Assembly: GCA_044226655.1 (NCBI GenBank)
Contig: JBGAGO010000001.1
Location: forward strand, 1-64,000
DNA: 64,000 bases
Source of the DNA: JBEVOS01 sp044226655
Lineage (GTDB): Bacteria > Pseudomonadota > Alphaproteobacteria > Caulobacterales > Aquidulcibacteraceae
Reading direction: 5' to 3'
The position numbers were made by a program, and so were the translations under genes. The notes beneath the pieces were generated by a model. The model had not been told where the DNA came from and did not search any database. It saw only the letters and a list, made by a program, of their open reading frames with translations. How positions within the stretch are numbered: the first letter of the stretch is position 1; each line of letters begins with the position of its first letter. This document shows positions 25,088-32,910 of the stretch, piece by piece.

Positions 25088-26379
25088 GCTGACAGCGCCG
25101 CGAGCGCGAGCCAGATCAGCTGATCGGCGCGCAGTGAGAGGCGTTCACCGCCATCGACGACATCGCGGCAGAACAGCGCCCAGCGTTCGGGATCTTCGCC
25201 TTCGGCGATGAAGGCGTCGCGCACCGCCTGCGCGGTGACGCCGATATGGAGGCGCGCGCCCTCCGCGCCCTTGGCGTCGACCGCGCTCAGCCATTGATAG
25301 GCGCCGACCGCGCCGAGCACGCGGCGCACGGCGCGGATGAGGCCGGGCGGCAGCGGCCCCAAAGCCGTCTTCTCGCGCGCGTCCGACGTGTTGATCGCGC
25401 CCGTGCCGGCATAGACCGTCGCGAACCGCAGCGCGCCCGAGCCGATGTTCTGCGCATTGTCCGCGCCGGGCAGCAGCTGGCCGTCATTCTCGATCACCAG
25501 CCGGTCCGCCGTCGTGGTCGCGCCCGACAGCGTCGTGCGAAAGCCGATGCGGCTGCCTTGCGCGCCGGTCGTCCAATTCTCCGCAGCGCGAAATTCGACC
25601 GCGACTTTGCCGGTCTGATACGCCGAGCCGTCATAGCCGTGGCCGTTGAGGCCGCCGATGGCGTTGCCGGCGGCGAGCGCGGCGGGCGATGCATTGGTGT
25701 TGTTGGCGCGCCGGCTGATGAAGGTCGCGCCCTGCCCGAACGCGTCGAACAGGAAGCGCGCCGTGGCGCCGTCGGCGGCGATGGCGTGCAGCATCGCGCC
25801 GCCGCTCGGCAGCGCGGGCGCAGCGGCGGCGTTGGCGTTGATGACCTGCGCCGCCGTGAACACGTTGGCATCGGCGAGGCCCGCCGCGCCCAACGTGGCG
25901 CGCATCGCGCTGAAGCTGGAATCGTCACACAATTGCTGCGCCTGATCGGTGAACGTCACCTCTTCCGCGGCGCCCGCGCCGGCGGAAACGCGGCCAAGGA
26001 TTTTGTCGCTCGCCGACAGCGTCACGCTCTTCGTGGCCGGCGCCAAAGCCCATGCGCCGGCGGCGTAGACGACATGTTCGGCGCTGTCTTCGACAAAAGC
26101 GCGCCAGCCGGTCTTGGGCGCGATCTCTTCCCAGACGCCATCGCGCCAATAGGCCAGCGCGCCATTCGCCATCGCGGACCAGGCCGCGCCGCTCTTGCCC
26201 GACGGCAGAATGTAGACATCGCCTTCGTCCGGCGACGCCGGCTGCGCGGCGGTGCTGCGCGAGCGCGCGGCGAGCTGCACCAGCGCATCGAGCCGCAGCA
26301 GGCTCTCGTTCACCGTGACGTGCTTGTGCGCTTGCGCGGCTTCAAGGAAAGGTAGTGTGAGATGAGTGGTTTCGGCCAT
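25084..26379 (-). CDS. DUF2793 domain protein with C-terminal S74-like chaperone domain (tail-fibre-like, GTA/prophage type)
   Basis: A 431-residue protein. Residues 1 to about 150 match the DUF2793 pattern (PF10983): LTLPFLEAAQAHKHVTVNES, DEGDVYILPSGKSGAAW, ALAYWRDGVWEEIAPKTGWR. The Gly/Asn/Ala-rich middle looks like a beta-structured fibre. The C-terminus, from AINTSDAREKTALGPLPPG on, resembles the intramolecular chaperone (peptidase S74) of phage tail spikes, which trimerises the fibre and then cuts itself at a Ser. DUF2793 proteins occur in prophages and, as I recall, as the separately encoded tail fibre of the Rhodobacter gene transfer agent (rcc00171). No other phage genes are nearby. 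It stands alone between the rhamnose operon and a glycosyltransferase. Confidence 0.75.
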   Translation of the reverse strand: MAETTHLTLPFLEAAQAHKHVTVNESLLRLDALVQLAARSRSTAAQPASPDEGDVYILPSGKSGAAWSAMANGALAYWRDGVWEEIAPKTGWRAFVEDSAEHVVYAAGAWALAPATKSVTLSASDKILGRVSAGAGAAEEVTFTDQAQQLCDDSSFSAMRATLGAAGLADANVFTAAQVINANAAAAPALPSGGAMLHAIAADGATARFLFDAFGQGATFISRRANNTNASPAALAAGNAIGGLNGHGYDGSAYQTGKVAVEFRAAENWTTGAQGSRIGFRTTLSGATTTADRLVIENDGQLLPGADNAQNIGSGALRFATVYAGTGAINTSDAREKTALGPLPPGLIRAVRRVLGAVGAYQWLSAVDAKGAEGARLHIGVTAQAVRDAFIAEGEDPERWALFCRDVVDGGERLSLRADQLIWLALAALSA

Positions 26380-26459
26380 CGGCGCCTCCTGCGGCGCATC
26401 TTCGCCCGGCGGCCGATTGGGTCCGATTGCGCGCCGCCAATCCCCGCATTTTTCGCCGC

Positions 26460-27506
26460 ATGAGCGAGCCGCGCGACGACGACGCGCCGCGGGCCACCAT
26501 CGTCGTGGTGGCGTTCAACACGCGCCGCTTTCTGGCGCGCCAGAAGGCCGCGCTCGCCGCGCAGACGGAGACGCGCTGGCGGCTCGTCGTGCTCGACAAT
26601 GCCTCGCGCGCGGAAGAACGCCCGACGCAGGACGAACTGCCGCCAGGCGCCGAACTCATCCAATCCGAAGTCAATCTCGGCTTTGCGGCGGGCTGCAATC
26701 GCGGCGCGCGCGATGCGGCGACGCCCTATCTCGTGATGCTCAACCCCGACGCTTTTCCCGAACCTGATTGGCTCGCGGAATTGCTCGCCGCGGCCGAGCG
26801 CTATCCGGATGCGGCTTCGATCGGATCGACGCAGATCGCGGCCGAAGCGCTCGATCGCCTGGACGGCGCCGGCGATGTCTATTTCGCGGCGGGCCTGCCC
26901 TATCGCGCGCTCTACGGAAAAAAACTCCTGCCTCTGCGCGAAGGCGAGGTGTTCAGCGCATGCGCGGCGGCGGCGCTCTATCGCACCGATGCGTTCAAGG
27001 CGGCAGGCGGATTCGAAGAGCGCTTCTTCTGCTATTGCGAGGATGTCGATCTCGGCTTTCGGTTACGGCTTGCGGGCTGGCGCATCGTGCAGGCGCCGAA
27101 GGCCGTGGTGCGCCATGTCGGCGGCGGCGCCTCCGCCGCGCGCTCGGATTTCGCGGTCTATCACGGCACGCGCAATCGGTTGTGGACCTTCGTGCAGGAC
27201 ATGCCGGCGCCTTTGTTCTGGTTGCTGGCGCCGGCGCATGGCGTAGTGACGTTGCTGTTGCTGGCGATCGCGCCAGCGCGCGGGCTGTTCGGCCCAACCT
27301 GGCGCGGGCTTGGCGATGGCGTGAAAGGTCTCGGCGCGGCCTGGGCGCGGCGCAGGGAGATTCAGCGCGCGCGGCGCGCCTCGCTCTGGTCGATCGCCCG
27401 CGCGCTTTCCTGGTCGCCCTGGGCGACAGCGCGGCGCAGCGCGGTGATCCGCTCTATCGACGCGGCGACGGCGCTCAATGCCCCGGCGCGTCGCCCTCGG
27501 GCGTAA
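26460..27506 (+). CDS. Glycosyltransferase family 2, rhamnosyltransferase-like
   Basis: A 348-residue protein. ATIVVVAFNTRRFL opens the GT-A fold, VVLDNASRAEER follows, NLGFAAGCNRGARDA is a strong GT2 motif, and LVMLNPDAFPEPDWL holds the D-x-D-like site. GGFEERFFCYCEDVDLGFRL is the E-D-x-D/acceptor region shared with rhamnosyltransferases of the WbbL type. One hydrophobic stretch near residue 260 may be a membrane anchor. Next to rfbCBDA, transfer of L-rhamnose is the best guess but remains inference. The ATG at 26460 lies right before the conserved part. Its last 32 bp overlap the converging TIR-like gene. Confidence 0.88.
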   Translation: MSEPRDDDAPRATIVVVAFNTRRFLARQKAALAAQTETRWRLVVLDNASRAEERPTQDELPPGAELIQSEVNLGFAAGCNRGARDAATPYLVMLNPDAFPEPDWLAELLAAAERYPDAASIGSTQIAAEALDRLDGAGDVYFAAGLPYRALYGKKLLPLREGEVFSACAAAALYRTDAFKAAGGFEERFFCYCEDVDLGFRLRLAGWRIVQAPKAVVRHVGGGASAARSDFAVYHGTRNRLWTFVQDMPAPLFWLLAPAHGVVTLLLLAIAPARGLFGPTWRGLGDGVKGLGAAWARRREIQRARRASLWSIARALSWSPWATARRSAVIRSIDAATALNAPARRPRA

Positions 27507-28200
27507 GTCCGCGCAAGGGCGGCGCATCGTTCGCGGGCGGCGCGGCGACAGGCGGCGCTGGCGCAGCTTGCGGCGCGGGCGCGGCGGCGGCGGCAACGTG
27601 CGGCGCGATCACGATCGCCGGCGGCGGCCGATCGCGGCTCAGCCAGGCGCCGATGCGCGGCGCGGCGAATCCGAAAAACACCGCAGCGCCCACCGCGGCG
27701 CCGACGACATAGCCGATCGTGCGCTGGCGCGCGCGGCGTTGAGCGATGTCCGCATCTGGATCGAAAGATTTCGGCGCGACCTGCGGCGCATCGCGCGGCG
27801 CGCGTGCGGGACGGCGCACACGGCCCGTCATCGACACGGACGGCATCGGCAGCACGCCATTGCGCAAATCGCGCGCGAGGTCCGCGAGCGTCGCCGCATC
27901 CGCGGCCTGATCGGCCGTCATCGGCACGATCAGCGTGCCGAGATCGGCGATCGCGGGCGGCGGCGCGGCGGCGGCATAGACGATGGCGCGGCCGCGCAGC
28001 CGGCTGATGGCGCGCGCCACGTCCTGCGCGAAGGCCGCATTGGCTCCGCTCCACAACACGCAGACGAGAAGGTGTTCGCCGAAGCGCGGCTGCTTGTCGC
28101 CGAGGCTCACGGCGGCGGCCTGGCCTTCGGGCCAATGGCCCACCAGCGCCGCGGCGAGCGCCGCGTCTTCAGGCGCGTGCAGAATGATGGCCTGAATCAC
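27475..28200 (-). CDS. TIR-like domain protein with one membrane segment (paralogue of 28281-29186)
   Basis: A 241-residue protein starting with GTG. Residues 1-95 look like a reduced TIR fold: AIILHAPEDAALAAALV for the first strand and helix, LLVCVLWSGANAAF for the middle strand and LGTLIVPMT at the end. No Glu is seen where the catalytic one is expected, so enzymatic activity is doubtful. A basic, Pro-rich linker follows, then one membrane segment (IGYVVGAAVGAAVFFGFAA, about 163-181) and a 60-residue Ala/Pro-rich tail, probably periplasmic. The neighbouring gene encodes the same layout. I do not know the function; a scaffold or sensor role in the glycan locus is speculation. Confidence 0.6.
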   Translation of the reverse strand: MIQAIILHAPEDAALAAALVGHWPEGQAAAVSLGDKQPRFGEHLLVCVLWSGANAAFAQDVARAISRLRGRAIVYAAAAPPPAIADLGTLIVPMTADQAADAATLADLARDLRNGVLPMPSVSMTGRVRRPARAPRDAPQVAPKSFDPDADIAQRRARQRTIGYVVGAAVGAAVFFGFAAPRIGAWLSRDRPPPAIVIAPHVAAAAAPAPQAAPAPPVAAPPANDAPPLRGLTPEGDAPGH

Positions 28201-28280
28201 GAGGAGACCATCACAGGGAGCCGATCACGAGAAGCCGATCAGAAGAGACAAGGGGCGCGGCGCGCTGGCGAAACCGCCGA

Positions 28281-29186
28281 TCAGCTCAAACCGCTCTTGC
28301 CCGCCTTGGGATCCCACAAGGCCGCGAGATCATCGTTCGCTTCATCGTCTTCGAGCGAGACGCGCTGATCGGGCTTGGCCTGCTCGCGCGCGGCGGCCGA
28401 CAACGGACCCGAATCGATGACCGGCGGCGCGCTCCAATTCGCGGGATGCGACAGCGACTGCAGCTTATCGATCATCGCGCCGGTCTTTTCCTCGCTGACG
28501 GCGAGATCGGTCTCGACTTCGTTCAAGCGCTGAATGACGGCGGTGCGCTCAAGATCGTCGCGCTGCTGCATGGAGGCCACGATGCTGCGCAAGCCCTCAT
28601 GGCTCGGCAAAGCGACGGGCGCAGCGTCGTCATAGGATTCCGCGGCGACGGCCTGCGACGGCGCGCCGAACAGCGACAGCACATCTTCGATCGCGCGCGC
28701 GCCATCGACCTTATCTGCGGCGCCGACGGCTGCGACGCTGCCAAGGCCCAGCACGGCGACGCTGGAGGCGAAGCCGCGCGCCATGCCCGCGGCGAACGCC
28801 CAATCGCGGCCTTGCGCCGCCTGTTCGCGCCGGCGCACCGGCCCGCGGCGGCGCGCTTCCACAAACGCGGCGACAGAAGCGCGCGCAAATTCGCGCCCGC
28901 TCAATTCGCCATCGATCTGAACGATGTTGAGCTCCGCGAGCTCAGCGTCGAGCGCCGCATCGTCGACGCGGCAGATGCACACCGGGCCTTGCTGCGCCAT
29001 GGCGATCGCGGCCCAGGCCGCGCCTTCGCCAACTGCGTTGCGCGACCAGAGCAGCATCAGCGGCGCACGCTTCTGCGCCGCTTCGAGCGGCGCGGCGACG
29101 ATTGGCTTCGCGTTGCGCACCACTTGGCAGATCCCGACGGCGTGCGCCGCGTCCTGCGGACTATGCGCGATAAGGGCGTGCGTCAT
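28281..29186 (-). CDS. TIR-like domain protein with one membrane segment and C-terminal coiled coil
   Basis: A 301-residue protein. HALIAHSPQDAAHAVGICQV, APLMLLWSRNAVGEGAAW and CICRVDDAALDAELAELNIV follow the strand order of a TIR domain, with the LPEEL-like end typical of bacterial TIRs. The usual Trp-x-x-x-Glu is replaced by Trp-Ala-Ala-Ile. A basic linker (EARRRGPVRRREQ) precedes one membrane segment near residues 135-158. Residues about 205-250 (SMQQRDDLERTAVIQRLNEV and beyond) are predicted coiled coil. It shares its plan with the gene 80 bp downstream, so the two are tandem paralogues. It is divergent from the O-antigen ligase-like gene. Function unknown. Confidence 0.6.
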   Translation of the reverse strand: MTHALIAHSPQDAAHAVGICQVVRNAKPIVAAPLEAAQKRAPLMLLWSRNAVGEGAAWAAIAMAQQGPVCICRVDDAALDAELAELNIVQIDGELSGREFARASVAAFVEARRRGPVRRREQAAQGRDWAFAAGMARGFASSVAVLGLGSVAAVGAADKVDGARAIEDVLSLFGAPSQAVAAESYDDAAPVALPSHEGLRSIVASMQQRDDLERTAVIQRLNEVETDLAVSEEKTGAMIDKLQSLSHPANWSAPPVIDSGPLSAAAREQAKPDQRVSLEDDEANDDLAALWDPKAGKSGLS

Positions 29187-29345
29187 GCGACTTCGGTCCC
29201 CAGCCTCTCGAATGGCCCCAGCCTGACGACATTAACCCTAACTGGTTCGTGTCTTCCACGCAGTAAATTTCTCGATCCGTCGGGTCAATGGCGGCGTTTT
29301 ATGCTTAAGGGTCGGGCGCGACGGGGACCAGAGCGAGGATCATTA

Positions 29346-30533
29346 ATGAGCAGTCAGGAGCCCGCGGAACCGCGCGGCCGCGCAGGGCTGGGGACTTGGC
29401 TGATCGCTGGGTATTTCGTCACCGCAGCGCCGATGGCCGCGGGCGGCGGACTGGCGCTGGCGCCGGTGCAGGCGCTCGCGGGCCTCATCGGCGGGCCGTG
29501 GCGGCGGATCTGGTCGCAATGCGCCGAGGTGTGGACCTGGTTCGGCCTGATGCTCGGCTTCGCGGGCTGGGTCGCGCTAAGCGCGCTCTGGTCGGCGCAG
29601 CCGGTAAATCCTCAATCTTTCCGGCTGCTTGGCGGCGTGATCTGCGGGATTCTGTTTGTCGCGGGCGCGGGCATCGACGGGCCGTCGCGGCGCATGGTGC
29701 GCGCAGCGGGCGTGGCCTTCGCGCTGGCGCTGACGGTCTATCTTCTGGTCGAGGCCTTCGCCGGCATGCCCATCAACAGGCTCGATCAGCCGGACACGCC
29801 GGCGACGACGCTGATGCGCAACCCGAGCCGCGGCGCCAGCGTGCTCGTGCTGAGCATTTGGGGCGTGATCGCCGCTTTGGCCGGCGGCAAGAGCCATGAG
29901 CGCTGGCTGTGGCGCGCCCTTTTTCTGAGCACGGCGGTGCTGTCCCTCCAATTCGACATGAACGCCAACGCCATCGCGATGGGGCTGGGCCTATGCGCCT
30001 ACCTCCTGGCGCTGGCCGCGCCCGGCTTTGCGGCGGTGGCGGTGACATCGGGCCTGGCGGCCTGGCTGCTGGCCGCGCCCTGGGTCGCGCCGCGCATCCT
30101 GGCGCTGCCGCAGGTGTCGGCGCATTTGCCGGATTCCTGGTACGTGCGCGGCGAAATCTGGAAATTCGTCTGCGCCAAAATCGCGCGCAATCCGTGGCTC
30201 GGCGAAGGGCTCGACGCTTCGCGCCGCTACAGCACGCCGATCAGCGGGCGCGGCCTCGAATGGCGGCAGATCCCGCTGCATCCGCACAGCGGCTCGCTGC
30301 AGATCTGGTTCGAAACGGGCGCGGTGGGCGCGCTGCTCGGCGCGGCTGTTCTGATTTGGGGCGGGATCGCGCTGGCGCGGAAACTCAGCGCCGACCGCCA
30401 AGCCATGGCCGGCGCCTGCGGCGCGATCGCGGCGGCGGGCGTGGTGGCCAATGTCAGCTATGGCGCCTGGCAGGAATGGTGGGTCGCGACGTTGTTCGGC
30501 GCGGCGGCCCTCGTCAGCGCTGCGCGCCGCTGA
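29346..30533 (+). CDS. O-antigen ligase/polymerase family membrane protein (Wzy_C)
   Basis: A 395-residue polytopic protein with about ten membrane segments. The periplasmic loop contains WYVRGEIWKFVCAKIARNPW and IPLHPHSGSLQIWFETG, where the HPHS/N motif and the Gly-Ala/Leu helix after it are typical of the PF04932 family (WaaL ligases and some Wzy polymerases). It would either join O-antigen to lipid A-core or polymerise repeat units. GAGGA lies about seven bases before the ATG at 29346. The frame extending upstream to 28446 is only a shadow of the TIR-like gene. Its 3' end overlaps the converging AGE gene by 20 bp. Confidence 0.82.
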   Translation: MSSQEPAEPRGRAGLGTWLIAGYFVTAAPMAAGGGLALAPVQALAGLIGGPWRRIWSQCAEVWTWFGLMLGFAGWVALSALWSAQPVNPQSFRLLGGVICGILFVAGAGIDGPSRRMVRAAGVAFALALTVYLLVEAFAGMPINRLDQPDTPATTLMRNPSRGASVLVLSIWGVIAALAGGKSHERWLWRALFLSTAVLSLQFDMNANAIAMGLGLCAYLLALAAPGFAAVAVTSGLAAWLLAAPWVAPRILALPQVSAHLPDSWYVRGEIWKFVCAKIARNPWLGEGLDASRRYSTPISGRGLEWRQIPLHPHSGSLQIWFETGAVGALLGAAVLIWGGIALARKLSADRQAMAGACGAIAAAGVVANVSYGAWQEWWVATLFGAAALVSAARR

Positions 30534-31653
30534 GCTTTTCCTCGAAGCGCAGCAATTCCGCGAACGCCAGGAAGACATGGTAAAACGTCGAAGCTGGCGC
30601 TGCCTTCGACGCCGGCTGGCCATGCGCATCGAACACATCGATCCATGAGCCGCGCGGGCTGACATTGAGATAGCGATCGAGCAGCACGCGCGTCGCCGAC
30701 GTCACGGCGGGGACGGGATCGTGCCCGCCCAGCTCGAACAGCGCGAGATGGCCTTTGATCCGCTCGGTATTGGGCCAGGAGCGCGAGCTTTTGTCCGTGG
30801 CGCCTGCCCCATCGGCGCGCACCTGCATGTAGGTGAAGCCGGTCAGCGGATCGACGCCCTTGTCCTCGGCGAAGCCCACCAATTGGCGCACGATCGGCGA
30901 CACATCATCATGCGCGAGGCGCTGGTATTGCGTGAGGATCCACGCCCATTCGAATTGATGGCCCGGCTCGATCCTGGCGTCCGCGCCGGGCGCACGCTGC
31001 AAATCCTCGGTGAACAATTCGCAGAGCGTCACGCCATCGAAGAAATAGCGGCGGAACAGGCCCACGATCTCGCGCGCGACATCGAGAAAGCGCTGATCGC
31101 CGCTGGCCTCATAGGCCGCCAGGCACGCTTCGGTGAGATGCATGTGCGGGTTCTGGTCGCGCGGCCCGACCGGCGGCTTGATGTGCAGAAAGCCCGGCGC
31201 GGCCGCGGGACGCATCTGCGCGTCGATGAAATCGAGCGTCTGATGCGCCAGCGTAAGCGCATCGCGGTCTCCGCTGGCGCGGTAGCGCCAGGCGAGCGCG
31301 AACAGCACGAAGGCCAAATCGTAAAGATCGGGCGTGGCGTCCAGCACCGCGCCATCGGGCGTGAGCCGCTTGGCCCAGCCCTTGTCGGGCCCGAGCCAGG
31401 CATGGGCGCGCAAATAGTCGAAGCCGAGCGCGGAAAGATCGCGCCCCTCGTCCCAGCCCAACAGCGCGGCGTGGGAGAACACATAGGTCTGCCGGCAGAT
31501 CACGCGCGTGCGCCGGAAACCGCCCTCGGCGGGCTGGCCGGCGAGGTCCAATTCCTCGAAGAACCCGCCGCGCGCGCGGTCGACGCCGGCGCGCGCCCAA
31601 AACGGCAGCGCGGCCTCGAACATCCAGGCGCGGACTTCGGCAAATGGCGGCAT
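30514..31653 (-). CDS. AGE family epimerase/isomerase (N-acylglucosamine 2-epimerase fold)
   Basis: A 379-residue (alpha/alpha)6-barrel protein. FFEELDLAGQPAE, RTRVICRQTYVFSHAALLGW, QNPHMHLTEACLAAYE, IEPGHQFEWAWIL and SSRSWPNTERIKGHL lead to the C-terminal ASTFYHV. The two His residues expected as general acid/base in AGE enzymes (in PGHQFEW and FYHV) are kept. Family members interconvert N-acetylglucosamine/N-acetylmannosamine, mannose/fructose or mannose-6-P/fructose-6-P. It is divergent from manC over 121 bp, so a role in making mannose-6-phosphate for GDP-mannose is plausible. It is a paralogue of domain 3 of the fusion at 19308. Confidence 0.85.
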   Translation of the reverse strand: MPPFAEVRAWMFEAALPFWARAGVDRARGGFFEELDLAGQPAEGGFRRTRVICRQTYVFSHAALLGWDEGRDLSALGFDYLRAHAWLGPDKGWAKRLTPDGAVLDATPDLYDLAFVLFALAWRYRASGDRDALTLAHQTLDFIDAQMRPAAAPGFLHIKPPVGPRDQNPHMHLTEACLAAYEASGDQRFLDVAREIVGLFRRYFFDGVTLCELFTEDLQRAPGADARIEPGHQFEWAWILTQYQRLAHDDVSPIVRQLVGFAEDKGVDPLTGFTYMQVRADGAGATDKSSRSWPNTERIKGHLALFELGGHDPVPAVTSATRVLLDRYLNVSPRGSWIDVFDAHGQPASKAAPASTFYHVFLAFAELLRFEEKLSGAQR

Positions 31654-31697
31654 GACCCCTCGCTCTGCGGCGCAATTCGTGCACTTAACGCGCCAGA

Positions 31698-31728
31698 GCG
31701 AAACGCCGGCGCCGGGCGCCCGTTTCGC
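31698..31728. promoter_or_regulatory. Inverted repeat between the divergent AGE and manC genes
   Basis: GCGAAACG (31698-31705) and CGTTTCGC (31721-31728) form an 8-bp perfect inverted repeat around a GC-rich 15-bp centre. Its place in the 121-bp divergent gap suggests a shared regulator site, though a plain hairpin is equally possible. Confidence 0.35.
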
Positions 31729-31774
31729 GCATTGGCGGTTCGGTGGTCATCGTTCTAAATCCTGACGGAGCCAA

Positions 31775-32842
31775 ATGAAGTATCGGATTGTTCCCGCCAT
31801 CATGTCCGGCGGCGCCGGCACGCGGCTGTGGCCGACATCGACCGAGGCCAAGCCGAAGCAGTTTCACGCGCTCAACGGCCCGCGCACGCTGATTCAGGAA
31901 ACCATCGCCCGCGTCTCGGGCGAGACCGAGCATCTCTCGTTCGCCCCGCCGATCGTTCTGGCCAACATCGCCCATGCCGATCTGGCCGAAAGCCAATTGG
32001 CCGAAATCGGCGTCGCGGCCAGCGCCATCGTGCTCGAGCCGATGGGGCGCAACACCGCCGCGCTCGGCGCGCTCACCGCGGCCGTCGGCGCCGAGGTCGC
32101 GCCCGGCGCGCTGGTGCTGCTGCTGGCGGCCGATCATGTGATCGCGGACGTGCCGGCCTTTCACGACGTCATCCGGCGCACCGCCGAGGCGGCGCGCGAA
32201 CGCATCGTCACCTTCGGCATCGCACCGAGCCGGCCGGAAACCGGCTATGGCTACATCAAGCGCGGCGCCCTGCTCTCCGACGGCGTCTTCGCCATCGAGG
32301 CGTTCAAGGAAAAGCCCGACGCCGCCACCGCCGAAGCCTATGTGCGCGATGGCGGCTATGACTGGAATGCCGGCATCTTCTTCTTCAATCCGGATGTGCT
32401 GCTGCGCGAGTTCGGCGCGGCCAAGGACATTCGCGATTTCGCGCTCGAAGCCCTGCGCCGCGCGCAGCGCAGCGGCGTGCGCATCGCGCTCGACGCCGCG
32501 GAATTCCAGCGCGTGCCCGCAGCCCCGCTGGACATCGCCGTGATGGAGAAGACCGCGCTCGGCGCCGTCGCGCCCTGCGATATCGGCTGGGCCGATATCG
32601 GCGCCTGGGACGAAATTTGGCGCCTCGCGCCCAAGGATGCGCAGGGCAATGCGGTCGATGGCGCCGTGCTGACGCGCGACGCGCGCAACAATCTGTTGCG
32701 CAGCGACGGGATCACAATCGCGGTTTCGGGCGTTGAAGACCTGGTGATCGTCGCATCGGGCGATGCCGTGGTCGTGGTTCCCCGCAGCCGGGCGCAGGAC
32801 GTGAAGAAACTGCTCGAACTGGCGAAGGCCCGCAATGGCTGA
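31775..32842 (+). CDS. manC: Mannose-1-phosphate guanylyltransferase
   Basis: A 355-residue protein made only of the nucleotidyltransferase domain; the C-terminal cupin isomerase domain of bifunctional ManC enzymes is absent. IMSGGAGTRLWPTSTEAKPK is the GTP-binding motif, LLLAADHVIAD carries the metal site and FKEKPDAATAEAYV and YDWNAGIFFF are family motifs. It makes GDP-mannose from mannose-1-phosphate and GTP. Since the isomerase half is lacking, mannose-6-phosphate must come from another enzyme, perhaps the divergent AGE protein. No phosphomannomutase is in the window. GDP-mannose would feed surface glycan synthesis. Confidence 0.93.
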   Translation: MKYRIVPAIMSGGAGTRLWPTSTEAKPKQFHALNGPRTLIQETIARVSGETEHLSFAPPIVLANIAHADLAESQLAEIGVAASAIVLEPMGRNTAALGALTAAVGAEVAPGALVLLLAADHVIADVPAFHDVIRRTAEAARERIVTFGIAPSRPETGYGYIKRGALLSDGVFAIEAFKEKPDAATAEAYVRDGGYDWNAGIFFFNPDVLLREFGAAKDIRDFALEALRRAQRSGVRIALDAAEFQRVPAAPLDIAVMEKTALGAVAPCDIGWADIGAWDEIWRLAPKDAQGNAVDGAVLTRDARNNLLRSDGITIAVSGVEDLVIVASGDAVVVVPRSRAQDVKKLLELAKARNG

Positions 32843-32910
32843 GCGGGGCCTCACATGACCGGCCGCGCACGGCCGCCTCGCCTGCGCCGGCCCGCCGGGC
32901 GCGCGCCTGC

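Noticed and set aside
25084..26379. Prophage integrated in the glycan locus
   Set aside because: Only one fibre-like gene is present, with no integrase, capsid, terminase or attachment repeats in the surrounding sequence.
28446..29345. 300-codon N-terminal extension of the O-antigen ligase-like protein
   Set aside because: It is the antisense reading of the TIR-like gene; the ATG at 29346 has a good ribosome site and opens on the true protein.
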